DNA from: Staphylotrichum longicolle
Taxonomy: Eukaryota; Ascomycota; Sordariomycetes; Sordariales; Chaetomiaceae
Assembly (NCBI GenBank): GCA_019096155.1
Contig: JAHCVI010000004.1
Span: 1,054,001 to 1,118,000, forward strand
DNA: 64,000 nt
Direction of reading: 5' to 3'
The position numbers and the translations under genes are program-made. The notes beneath the pieces were generated by a model. It saw nothing but the letters and a program-made list of their open reading frames with translations. It was not told where the DNA came from and searched no databases. Shown one piece after another: positions 54,501-64,000 of this stretch. Position 1 is the first letter of the stretch. Each line of letters opens with the position of its first letter.

Positions 54501-56967
54501 CAAAGGCGGCGTTCGGGAAGTCAACTGTGCTCTCAAAAAGACGAGACGCGGCCGTTTCGACAGCTCGAATTTCGGTATTGAAGTTTCCAAGGAGAGCACT
54601 GGCTTCTTGCTCGGCTTGCGGATCAGGTCCCTTGGCTGCCATCGGTGTCCTCCCCGCGGCCTTACCAGACGAGAACATGACGACGTCGGCTTGCTGGAGG
54701 GTTTCCAAGACAATGCTCCAAGATGACGAGAGCGTCGGGCCCAGGGCGATGCCGAGATTCAGCAGTGCTCTCAAGCAGAGCAGGTTTCTGGTGTTCAGAG
54801 TGGCGCTGCTTACATCCATCGAATACTGCCTCTGTTTTTCGGCTCCGAGAATTGACGGGCTAACAAGGCTGTCAACACTTAGCAGCCCTCGGGCGTTGCT
54901 GAAGATGTTGCCGGGTCCTTCCGCGGTGGCCGGGCTTGGTGGCGCCCGGACGGGGCCAGCATTCAAGCATGCGGTCAAAACATTCGGGGGCACCGCGGCC
55001 TTGCCCAGTGTTGTTAGGAAGGCATCGCGGGGAGTGGAAAGCTGCAAGAGGCCGGCGACATGGGCGAACTTCTGGAATGCCCGGACAAGACCGTGGTAGT
55101 ACTCCGAGTCCAAGGCAGCGTAAAGGAACGTTGAGCAGGTCGCGAGGATAGCAGGCCAGCATTCATCGATGAACGAGGCGCAAACTTTGATCTCGGCGTA
55201 GAGTGGGTGGCTTTCGAGGGTCAAGGGGTTAACCGGGACCGGGTTCCTCTTGAAGGAGTTGGACCGCTCCAGCTTCTCGGTGGAGTCGTCTTGCTGAGGG
55301 GCGGGGGAATCGCGGCCTGGGTCCTGCTTCGGCGCCCGCCTCTTCCTTCCTTCGCTCGGAACGGTCAAGGGGAGGATGAACTTGGCAAGCCCTTCGGACA
55401 AGGACGTGATGCAGGCTAACGTGAGGCTGTAGACGTACGACTCGGGGATCGTGGGGGCGTCTGTCTTGTCGAGCTGGTCAATGCAGGGGACGCGCATGAT
55501 GCTCCATTGGGAGCTGATGCCAGTGTTATGGCCGTCGGACCCCACCGAGCTGGAGATGATGCCCGTGACGCCGCTGGCTTCAAGCATGACTTGGTCGCTT
55601 GAAGAACCGCTGTTGGAGCTTGCAACGGGGATCGTGGACTGATGGCCCAGGCCGATGACGGAGGGCTTCTCGGTGCTGACGCGGACAAACGTTGCCGTCA
55701 GGTTCTTCAGGATGCTCTTCTGACCCTTCTGTGCGTCAACGAGCATGAAAAGGCGCCGAAGCAAAGCGTGTTCGGCAAAGATGCCTCTGAAGACCTCCAT
55801 GCACAAAGCGCGCTTCCAAAGCGTGGTGTCTTGGTCTAGCAGTTGGGTGAGAATCTCGAGGGCGTCGCCGCTCTCAGAGGGTAGAATGGGGAGGTGGCGT
55901 CGAAGCACCGTGTACAAGATTCGGACCAGACGCACGCTGGTTGCAAAGTTCAGCTTTCCCCGGAGAGCGCTGATGATAAAGGGCATGACTCTGGTGCGCA
56001 CAATGTGTGCTTGCTCAACATGGGTGGTGAAGATGGCGGCATGGTTCGTCAAGACGGATTCTATCAGCTCGAGACCAAAGGTCTGCGGTAGGCTGGATAC
56101 GCGGAGGTATTCGGGCCGTTGGCCTTCAGTCAGGAGGCAGATGTCGTTAAAGACCCTGTACGCGTCCATAGCCGCAGCCTTGAGCGGGAGCAGCGCATCC
56201 TGGGCAGGAACCTCGCCAACGGCAGACAAATCGGCGCCAGATTCTGATCCAAGTAAGATGACCGTGCCGTGCCGCGGGTGGGAACAGAGAAGCACTCACT
56301 GTCTTCAGCGACGACCTTGTCAAAGACCGAGACAACCAGCTGCTGGAGGGTCGCAGCCGATGTGTGGTTGACAATGGCATTCTTGCTGGACTGTAAGATG
56401 AAGCAGACATTCAGGGCCGTGACGAGCAGGGGGCCCTTGACATCGGCGGAATAGTTGGATAGCAAGGGCGGGAGAGCCTGGAGGATCTTGAGCTGGACGT
56501 CGAGGCCGGCGGACGTGGCCTGCTGCAGCGCCTCGAGGACCTGGCTCAACCTGGACCGCGGCAGTGCCCGAGACACGATGAGGCGTTGCAGACAGACAAT
56601 GGCGATGCCCGTGAATTTGACATTCTTGGTGCCGCAGGCGATGATGAAGGGATTGACGAAGTTGGGCCGCTGAGCAAGTTCTGGCACTGTGTCAGCTCAG
56701 TGTGATGATACGCCAGAACCAACATACCCTCGGATGCCTGAGCTTCAGATGTCACTTTAAGACTTCTCAGCTCCTCGAGGGACTTCTCGGCGGCCTACTC
56801 AGCTGTCAGAGGCGTAAAAGCTAAAAGGATTTCAGAAAGTAAAGTGGTGTCTTGTCAACACCATCGCCAGCACAGTGCGTGGTACATACCTGGCGCAGGT
56901 CATTGTGCTTCCGTTTGCTCTCCTGGATGAGATTGGCGAGCTCCGACGCCAACAGCTGGGCCGTCAT
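51503..56967 (-). CDS. MON2: MON2, Golgi/endosome trafficking scaffold
   Basis: A large HEAT-repeat protein related to Sec7-type Arf-GEFs but lacking the catalytic Sec7 domain; it works with flippase/Dop1 in Golgi-endosome traffic (family knowledge). Exons on the minus strand: 56967-56890, 56794-56728, 56680-56300, 56243-53671, 53627-53411 and 53362-51503, giving about 1725 residues. N-terminal hallmarks are MTAQLLASELANLIQESKRK and FVNPFIIACGTKNVKFTGIA. Later comes SGADLSAVGEVPAQDALLPL, the conserved MDAYRVFNDICLLTEGQ and VLTNHAAIFTTHVEQAH. The C-terminal part includes KYQFTIVGRGQHSPPWP. Two one-base slips near 52360 and 52400 break the last exon between PPWP and NLPRETLQSIWK; adding one base at each makes the total length divisible by three. 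Because the gene is conserved across eukaryotes, consensus errors are more likely than real loss. Confidence 0.87.
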
Positions 56968-57447
56968 GTTTGCCTCTCAAAACGGCCAAGTTCACTCACC
57001 GCATGGCAGTCGGTGTTCTGGGTGCGTGTCTGGCGGAAGCAGGTTCGCGAGGTGTGGATTCGATGCGTGTCCTGTACCGTGAGAGTTGCAGTGTCCTCTG
57101 TTGTTAAACGTTAGGTGGTTGCTTGCTGTGAGATGAACTGAAACGGCCCAACCGCAGCTGTCAATGGAACGGCTGCCAAGACTTTCCGGGTCGAAGCTCA
57201 CACAAAGGCCGGGGGTGCCTCGGGTTGACTAAGCATGGCAGGATCCCACACCGCCTGTCTGCCCCTCCATCCAGAGCTGACTGCTTGACAAGGGTCCCCG
57301 CACCACCCTCATCTGGGCCCGTTTCTCGCCCAACAGTGCGCCGGGTTCCAGCGCTTGACGGGCTGCCTTGTTTGCAGTGCAGATCGCCAACTGCCGTTTA
57401 CCTTTTCACCATCAAATCTGCGAAACGCGACCGGCAACAACACAACC
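56968..57447. promoter_or_regulatory. Divergent promoter region of MON2 and MMS2
   Basis: 480 bp between divergent start codons of two housekeeping genes. No TATA box seen and no coding content supported. Confidence 0.4.
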
Positions 57448-58320
57448 ATGGCGGCACAGGTTCCTCGGAACTTCAAGCTCCTCGCCGAGCTGGAGAAGGG
57501 CGAGAAGGGCATGGGTGCAGGTGGGTGACTTCCAGCGTCATGCGATTCCGGCGCTTTTTCGACAGTGTTGTCAAGCTGCCATTGTCTCGTGGTCGGGGTT
57601 GGTGTCGCTCTCCGTTGGCAATGCGCCTACTAACCCCATGTGTTTATCCTCATCAAGGCGCCTGCTCGTACGGCCTCGAAGACCCCGAAGACATCTTCAT
57701 GACACACTGGCGCGGAACCATCTGGGGTCCCCCTCACGTACGAGATTACCCCTCGCTTCCGGCCTCGCAGTCCCTAGACCCAGACTGACCGCTCCGCGAT
57801 CCAGGGCCACCACGAGAACCGCATCTACGAACTCAAGATGGAGTGCGGCCCGAACTACCCCAAGGAGCCCCCGGAGATCCACTTCGTTAGCCAGATCAAC
57901 CTCCCCGGCGTTAACACAACAGACGGCAAAGTCGACAAGAACGCTGTCGCCATCCTTCGGGACTGGAGCAGGATTGCGGCGGAGCTTGCCAAGAACGCCC
58001 GGCCTAAGGAGGATCCTCTCAGCCTGGAGGCGGCCCTTATTGCGATTAGGAAGTAAGAGGGCTGCGCCGTTCTTTGTCGGAAGGGACTGGCAGCTAACCA
58101 TCGCAGATACATGGACGAGAACAAGAAGCTCCCGCAACCCCCGAGGGATCCAAGTACGAAATCTACAGAGGAACATAGACATAAAGCAGGATGGCTCATC
58201 ACAACCATGACGTCTGCTTCTACCGGCGTGAAGGGAAACCGCGGGGAACACGGGCATTGTGGGGGGGGGGGAGGCACCGGACGGGCTGGCGCACGCATTT
58301 GGGAGAGGTCTAGCAACTAA
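57448..58320 (+). CDS. MMS2: Ubiquitin-conjugating enzyme variant (MMS2/UEV1)
   Basis: A catalytically dead E2 that pairs with Ubc13 to make K63-linked ubiquitin chains in post-replication repair. Exons 57448-57520, 57658-57737, 57805-58052 and 58107-end; introns 137, 67 and 54 nt. Visible hallmarks: VPRNFKLLAELEKGEKGMGA, the missing catalytic Cys, CSYGLEDPEDIFMTHWRGTI, WGPPHGHHENRIYELKMECG, NYPKEPPEIHFVSQINLPGV and VDKNAVAILRDWSR. The core is longer than yeast Mms2 by a few residues. After KKLPQPP the written frame runs to 58320 through a G10 tract. In the next frame PEGSKYEIYRG and a stop (58176-58178) give the expected UEV tail. One missing C in the C5 run at 58137-58141 would explain this, and the total then divides by three. 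Confidence 0.88.
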
Positions 58321-58714
58321 CGCCCCTGTGATTTAGACAAGGAATATTGAGCGACAAGAGCAGTTCATACATGTCTACGGCAGCAGCAAGGTTGGGTGTC
58401 GGCGGAACCCATGCTGAGATGATGCTTTAAATGGCCCCCACGTGACCTCGCGCAGCGGACTTGTCTCCGGTCGCGTCCATGTATCATCGGAAATTTTGGA
58501 GTTGCATCCATGTCCAATGCTGCATCACCTTGTGTGGTGTCGCATGCCCACCGAATGAATGCCTCTCCATTATGTGCCCGCCCGCTCATCGCGGCACCGC
58601 CTAGCATGTGAGTCACTAGGCTCCCAACCCGAATGGCACATGTACAACGACAGTTCCCAATTCCTTTCCTCAACCGACAACCCCCAACTAACTAATTAAC
58701 CCAAACCCCCCAAG
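58321..58714. other. Spacer and unresolved 5' exon of the LYR gene
   Basis: The start codon of the following LYR gene must lie here. ATG at 58633 is in frame with the LYR exon but meets a TAA before it. A plausible intron end (ctaactaattaa...ccccaag) lies at about 58686-58714, but no GT donor of the right phase is found. Nothing else is visible. Confidence 0.35.
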
Positions 58715-59706
58715 GCTGCGCCCTCTACCGCGCTCTCCTGCGGCAAGCCCTCCTCGTGCCCCTGCCCCCTGACGTCTCCACGGCCTCCCCGCTCAACCCC
58801 GACACCAACCCCATCCAGAACCTCATCCGCAACGGCTTCCGCCGCAACCGGCACGACACCTCCCCGCGCCTCGTCGTCTCGGCCCTCAAGAACGGCTACC
58901 GCTACCTCACCCTCTTCGCCCGCGCCGCCGACCCGACCTCCCCAGAACACGCGCCCGTCCTCGCCTTCTTGCGCGAGAACCAGGCCCGCGTGCTCGCGCG
59001 CCGCGCCGACAAGGAAGCCAAGAAGGCGGCCGCCATCTCGACGGCCCCGATTGAGGGGCGCACGCCGCTGCTGAAAAAGGTGTCGGCCGAGGGCGAGCCG
59101 CCCGCGTACGAGCCGACGGGCCCGCCGCGGCCGCTGGAGTGGTTCGGCAGCGGCGTGCGCAAGCCGCCGACGCTGGGCCACGTGGGCGGGGTGCCGTTCC
59201 TGCGGCTGCAGAAGCCGCAGCCGCGGTTCCTGGAGCGGGTGGTGCGGCAAAAGGCGGTGCGGCGGCAGGAGAGGCTGGAGAAGATGATGGAGATGGAGGC
59301 GGGGGGGATGGAGGATGCGGCGGCGGAGGACGAGTGGGAGAGGATCGTGGAGCGGATGCTGGAGCCGGAGGGGAAGAAAGAGGAGGGCGTGCCGTCGGGG
59401 CGGACGACGGCCCGGGAGACGACGTACCAGGAGACGCTGAAGGGGGCGATTGGGCATCTGTCGGATGTCGCGGAGAAGGAGAGGGTGGATTTACTGGCCC
59501 GGGGCCATGCGTTGTGGAAGATGGTGCTGGCTGAGCAGGAGTTGGCGCTGAAAGAGGAGAAGCAGAGGCTGGAGCGGGAGGGGCGGGGGGATGAAGAACC
59601 CCAGTTGAGGGACTGGAGGCGGCCGGTTTACAAGCGCCACCGCAGAACGCGGTCTGATGGCGGGAAGCAAGAACAAGGGGAATCGGCTGGGACCGAAAGG
59701 AGCTGA
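58715..59706 (+). CDS. LYR-motif (Complex1_LYR-like) mitochondrial protein, 5' exon not resolved
   Basis: From the acceptor at 58714 the frame reads GCALYRALLRQALLVPLPPD, with the LYR tripeptide near the start of the first helix. Then FRRNRHDTSPRLVVSALKN and GYRYLTLFARAA give the Phe and Arg/Lys residues typical of LYR proteins. LYR proteins assemble or regulate mitochondrial complexes through the acyl-carrier protein and Fe-S transfer (family knowledge). The other two-thirds are rich in Arg, Glu and Gln with a helical coil (RFLERVVRQKAVRRQERLEK, ALKEEKQRLERE) and end in a basic Ser/Thr tail. The total of 330 codons is long for this family, which points to a fungal-specific assembly or mitoribosomal factor. 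The exon end at 59706 is clear; the 5' exon with the start codon is not. Confidence 0.65.
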
Positions 59707-60211
59707 GACATAGGAAGGGGGAGGCTTGCTGAACAATCAGAAATGGCTCACACACCAGGACCAAGGGGGTCTTTGAGCCACGCAGAAGGGCCGAGGACAT
59801 TCAAAGGGCTTCCCTGGCAATGCCCGAAGGCAACGACGATGTCCTTCAATGTGGACCGGAGACCTCTTATTACCTGTCTTGGTACAGAGCTCGGCCCTCA
59901 AACCGTGTAAGTGCTCGCTGCCAGACAGACAACTGCAAGATGAACGGCCAGACCAAGGTTGGTGATTCCGATGGGGGTTGCAGGGTAGGGCGTCGTGTAT
60001 AACACTGTACCATCTTTGAACGAAGAAAACAGATTCAACATATGGAGCGCTTCGTGAGACAAATGGCATTACCATCCCTCCCCCGGGCAACCTGGTTTCC
60101 TCCTTGACGCTCAAGACCAGTATCAAGATCCTAGACAAGTTGGAGATTATGTCTCCTATCATACTCACTGGCCCCGGAACAGACTCAGAAGCGGGCCACA
60201 ACCTCGTCCAA
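59707..60211. other. Convergent 3' flank
   Basis: Between the tail of the LYR gene and the tail of the bZIP gene. No gene supported; both terminators and poly-A sites are expected here. Confidence 0.35.
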
Positions 60212-62413
60212 TTACCAACGCCCTGTATCCTGCGTCTTTTCGACAGCCGACCAAAACGCTGCGTCGATGTCAGCCTGCTTGAGCCCCGGTGTCCGACCTA
60301 GGCAAATCGCTCGGCTGCACAGTTCTGCGGAATGTTTGTCAGCACACTTTGAGAAAAAAAAACAAGCTTTGGAGAAATAACGACGGCACCCACCCTTGAG
60401 AAGAGTCATCACATCAATAACCACCTTCCGCCGGTTGGGCTTGTGTCTTGCCGTCCCCAACCCGTACCCAGAGCTCCCCGGCCCATCCGGCAACAACGCC
60501 CCAAAGGAAAACAAATTGGTCCCATCAGCCGTCGAATCCAAGCTCGATGCCGAAGAAGACCCCGCCATGGTCGTAGCAGGCATGAACGGATTCCCCTGCG
60601 CGAACACGCCCCCGAGGCCGGGGTCAATGCCCCCATTAACCGTCCCCCACGGTGCCGCACCCCCTCCCGCCATCTCTTCACTCCCCACGCTCCCCGTCGG
60701 CGATGACGACGACAGGCTCCCAGCATCCCCCGCGCCGCCAAACGCCCCCGGATCCACCTCCACCGTCACCACGTCCGCCCCGGGCGGGATAACCACCCCG
60801 CGCTGGTACAGATACAGCTCGGCCTCGTCGCAGTCAAAGTACTCCCCCCCGAAACCCGGCAGCATCATCCTCATGTCTCCGTCCAGCTCCCGGTCCCGCA
60901 CGGCCGTGACGTCGGCCTGGAACGGTCCCGTCGCGAACCCGGCCGTCGCAGCGGGCTTGAGGAACTCGACCGTCCCCTGGTTGCCCATCCTCAAACTGCC
61001 TCCTCCACCGTCCCTCTCTTTCGGCGTCGTCCCCGTCCCCGTCCCCGTCCCCGACGCATCCTCCCCCACCACCCCGCCAGAAGAACCACCCGACGCCGAC
61101 GACGACCCCCCGTCAAAATGCCGTCCCGCCCCGCCCAGGTGGTAAAACGGAAACTGCCAGTTCGACAGCGAGTGCTGCGCATCATGCCCGAGCACGCGCC
61201 GCAGCCGCCGCTCGATGGTCGCGGGCGACTCGAGCAGCAGGCAGAAGCCAAAGATGCGGCGGATGAGGGACGCGGGCGGGTTGGGCAGGCTGAAGAGCAG
61301 GAGGGAGCGCTCCATGGCGTAGCGCTGCAGGCGGCGGCCGAAGGTGGCCTCGTGCGCGGCGTAGCTGTTGGGCGGGGCGAGAGAGAGGTAGGGGGACGGG
61401 GAAGGGGAGGGTGGTGGAAGGGGTAGGAAGGGGAAGCTTGCGTTGTCGAGGGTGGGGTGGGTGAGGACTTCGTAGCTGGTGGTGCTGGTCGGGGGGATGA
61501 GCGAGGGAAGGGGGCTTGCCGCGGAGGGCAGGGTGAGGGGGATGGACGGGAGGAAGTCGGCTTGGCTGAGGGGCTCGTGGGAGATGGTCAGTCCGCCCCA
61601 GAGGGGCTTGGGCTGCTCGTCTGGGGCGAGCTCGGGAGAGGTTGTGTCTGCTGTTGTCGCGGAGCTGTTGGTCTGTTCTGATGAGCCGGAGTGAGAACGG
61701 GAGTTGCTGGATCGGCTGTCGGTTGCGCTGCTGTTGCTGGTCTTGGGCTCGCCCTCCTTGGACTCGTCGTCGCTTGCTTCGCGGGCCAGCGAGAGGAACT
61801 TCTCGGTGGTCTCGCGCAGTTGGCGGCCAAAGTCGGGCATCCTGTCCAGCATGCCGCTGCTCAGGGCAAAGTCGTGGAGCTGCATAAAGGCGTTGCTCAT
61901 CTCCTCGTTGGTATCCTTGAGATGCTGGACTTTCTTCTCCAGCGTCTGGATGGCAGTCTCCTTCCGGTTTCGATAGGCGCGTTGTGCAAGGCGGATTTGG
62001 GTGCGTCGCCGCTGCAGGACGTGTCAGATAAGAGGAACCACATCTCACGACTAAAGAAAAAAATGAACAATGCCTCTTTTGCCTTATTGGTACTGTAGAA
62101 TGCTAAGAATGTGGATGGCTCAAGGTCCACTTACATCGGCGGCCGTCTCGTCCTGTGTGTCCAAGCGCGGACGCCCCCTGGCCCTCTTCTTATCGTCAGA
62201 TTCAGGAGGATCGACTGTCTGCGTCCTTGCTCGTTTCCTTGGGCCTTCCCCGGCATTGCGAGGTGATGGCGATGCCTGTGTCTTCCTCGCGGGCGCTATC
62301 CGCGCTGATGAAGCGAATGCCGGCCCATCGTCATAGACCTCAGCGCTGAGAATCGCGAGGTCGCCCTTGGGGTACCTCATCGAGCCAGTCCGTTCTGCCA
62401 GTTCCGTCGGCAT
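60212..62413 (-). CDS. bZIP transcription factor
   Basis: Minus-strand exons 62413-62135, 62011-60394 and 60324-60212 (introns 123 and 69 nt) give 669 residues. A Lys/Arg-rich disordered leader (KKRARGRPRLDT) precedes the basic region RRRTQIRLAQRAYRNRKETA, which carries the NxxAQxxFR-type contact pattern in its fungal form (QIRLAQRAYRNRK). The zipper is IQTLEKKVQHLKDTNEEMSN. The middle is a long Ser/Pro/Gly-rich region. Conserved helical blocks follow (RRLQRYAMERSLLLFSLPNP, ASLIRRIFGFCLLLESPATI, then EYFDCDEAELYLYQRG) that recur in this fungal bZIP subfamily. Intron 1 splits the leader from the basic region. The start at 62413 (MPTELAERTG) is preferred; an upstream in-frame ATG at 62518 is also possible. 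It is probably a nuclear regulator; the target genes are unknown. Confidence 0.83.
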
Positions 62414-63913
62414 GCGTGGCTCTCCACGGGGTTCAACACACTGTGAGTCCAGAGGTAATACGTAACACAAGCAGCCGGTCGTGTGGAAGGCAAGAAGAGA
62501 CAGGCGAGCAACCCTCACGTCACACGGTATCCAGCGAAGGAGAATATAGGTTCAAAACAAACATGCGCCGCCCCACAAGGCGACGGTATCACGAACTATG
62601 GCCTTGGACTGGTCTCAAGAGGTGTGGTTGTTGGAGTGAGCGGGATCCGGCAGTCGGAGTCGTCGAAAGCCGATGGCGATTGGATTGATCCGAGTTGCGC
62701 GCCTTGGCAGCTTTGTTGGGGACTTGTTGGGGACTTGGAGTCGGGGATTGTTGTGCTTGACAGTTGACAATTTTTGGCATTCGGCGACCTCAAAGACATG
62801 AATGATCTCAGGCTCGAATCCCTCCTCAACGCAAAAAAAGATTCACGTGTTGTTGAGACTTGCCGCTGAGCAGGGACAACTGTGCTTACTCATGGGCGAA
62901 TCCTGAAGATGGGCGTTGTTAACAACGCACAACACCGATCGCAGCCGACAATTACCTGGCGGTGTTAGTGGTCGATTTCGGAGCTTCCAAGCGCTGTTGC
63001 AGACATGACAGGCGGGGTTCACAGCCAGGACTAACTGCATTTGTCACCCTCAGGTACGTCAAATTGAGGTGCCTAGTCCATCAGTTGTTTGATCGGAACG
63101 GAGCATCTGTTTTTCTCCCGAGTCTCCTTCTTAGCGGTCGATCTGGATCGTCCGCCTACACGACCAGTTGAAATATTGCACAGCTTCCATCAGAGCCAAC
63201 AACAGGCTGCCTCAAATGTGGAGAGCATCGAAGCGGGCAAGGGAAGTCGGGGTCAACTCCACAAGGACCCTCCCAACATCGAAGATCAGATCCGCAGCTG
63301 GTTCTCCTCCCAAGTTTATCTCATTTCCATTCCATTTCTGGGCCATTTTCCACTTGGTCGCACCCAAGAAACAGCAGAATCTCACCCAACCCCCCACGGT
63401 TGGGGGAAAGACAATCAACGGCAGCTGCGGCGGTGATGGCAGCGATGGCAGCGATGGCAGCGATTTGCGGTCATGCTGCAAGCGAAGCCCTCTGTGTGGT
63501 CTCGAACCGGTCCTCGTGCAGCCAAGAATTGGCCAATGGAGCCCTGTTTGAGCCCTGTCAGCAAAGTCTGGGGATCTCCATTGGATCCTTGGACCCGTGG
63601 ACCCGCATCCCCGCTCTCCTGCGGGAGCTAAGCCGTGGCGCAGGGCTGCGCTTGTGCAGCGTGCTTCGGCATCCGCCTCCCACCGCCCAGAGTCCCGGAT
63701 TCCTTGCATTGAGAAAAAGTTCCCTGCCTTCGAGTGCCGACCTTCTCTTCCAAAGTCCAAACTTGGCTTTGTGTTGTTGATAGCGCGCTTGCGGTGTTTT
63801 TGCGCTCATCTGTCCTGCTTCGTTTTTATTGCGAATGTTTGATCGAGAATAACCCCGACCCGTTCGTCCCATCTCCAAACTCTCACTTCCCCACGGGGAC
63901 CCGCACCGCCGCC
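62414..63913. other. Intergenic region with GATGGCAGC microsatellite
   Basis: 1.5 kb holding the divergent promoters of the bZIP gene and of the gene at 63914. Frames on both strands at 63212-63780 overlap each other and owe much of their length to the microsatellite. No gene supported. Confidence 0.35.
63435..63464. repeat. 9-bp microsatellite (gatggcagc)
   Basis: Three perfect tandem copies plus a partial fourth. Confidence 0.9.
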
Positions 63914-64000
63914 ATGGGCGACCCAGGTGATGGCTGGCAGACGGTCATGCCCACCTCCCACTCCGGCATGGAACGCCTGTCCCAGTCGCAGTTGGAGCAG
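63914..64000 (+). CDS. Start of a gene running off the right edge
   Basis: ATG at 63914 in a strong context (ccgccatggg) opens MGDPGDGWQTVMPTSHSG and continues MERLSQSQLEQ to the window end with no stop. The leader before it (63850-63910) is CA/CC-rich like other start regions here. Only 29 codons are visible, so the product cannot be identified. Confidence 0.5.
   Translation, partial: MGDPGDGWQTVMPTSHSGMERLSQSQLEQ

Noticed and set aside
59139..59800. Long frames opposite or shifted within the LYR gene
   Set aside because: Simple-sequence Gly/Ala/Pro/Ser products of GC-rich DNA; the LYR and helical motifs are in the 58715-59706 frame.
61182..62048. 288-codon minus frame overlapping the bZIP gene
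   Set aside because: The basic region and zipper are in the other frame; this one is Pro/Arg/His shadow.
62800..62830. Second T-loop-like word ggctcgaatccc
   Set aside because: No cloverleaf can be drawn around it.
63212..63780. Opposing frames across the microsatellite
   Set aside because: Both are driven by the 9-bp repeat and no domain is seen.
1..64000. CRISPR arrays, bacterial operons, attachment sites
   Set aside because: None seen; introns and gene families show this is fungal nuclear DNA.

Overview
This window is nuclear DNA from a filamentous ascomycete, most likely a Sordariomycete (Sordariales/Chaetomiaceae-like; inference). The genes are interrupted by short introns of about 45-125 nt with GT...AG ends and CTAAC-type branch points. 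The families present are typical of such fungi: UstYa/DUF3328, HeLo, fungal ferric reductase, a GH43 enzyme with a CBM1 cellulose-binding tail, LYR and fungal bZIP proteins. No operons, Shine-Dalgarno sites or CRISPR arrays are present, and I found no tRNA or rRNA gene I could support.

Layout. 1-2.5 kb: a UstYa-family (DUF3328) oxidase gene running off the left edge, divergent from a small secreted Tyr-rich repeat protein; together they look like part of a ribosomally made, modified peptide (dikaritin/RiPP-like) locus. 2.5-11 kb: an AT-rich gene desert, three lineage-specific coiled-coil proteins and an aquaporin. 11-20 kb: an F-box remnant with an in-frame stop, a ferric reductase, a cupin protein, an NAPE-PLD-type metallo-beta-lactamase hydrolase and an unknown protein. 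20-31.5 kb: gene-poor accessory DNA with a polypurine tandem repeat, a small orphan gene, a disrupted GH43-CBM1 glycosidase, a REI1-C-terminus-like protein, a broken membrane-protein gene, and a pogo/Fot-like DNA transposon remnant into which a solo LTR has inserted. 31.5-40.3 kb: a candidate fungal immunity island. It holds a HeLo-pseudokinase protein (MLKL-like architecture), a divergent kinase-ankyrin protein and a convergent GNAT-like ankyrin protein. 42-49.3 kb: an ABCC-type transporter and a fungus-specific kinase-like protein. 49.8-62.4 kb: conserved housekeeping genes: stomatin-like SLP2, MON2, the ubiquitin E2 variant MMS2, an LYR protein and a bZIP transcription factor. A further gene begins at 63914 and runs off the right edge.

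A recurrent feature is the apparent loss of single bases inside otherwise conserved reading frames (ferric reductase, MON2, MMS2, GH43). Adding one base per break makes the summed exon lengths of ferric reductase, MON2 and MMS2 divisible by three. Because MON2 and MMS2 are conserved housekeeping genes, consensus indel errors are more likely than pseudogenes, at least there.

How the genes may work together (inference): the oxidase/precursor pair would act in one biosynthetic pathway, and the HeLo-pseudokinase and kinase-ankyrin genes may share a divergent promoter and a self/non-self recognition role. The rest are unrelated neighbours.
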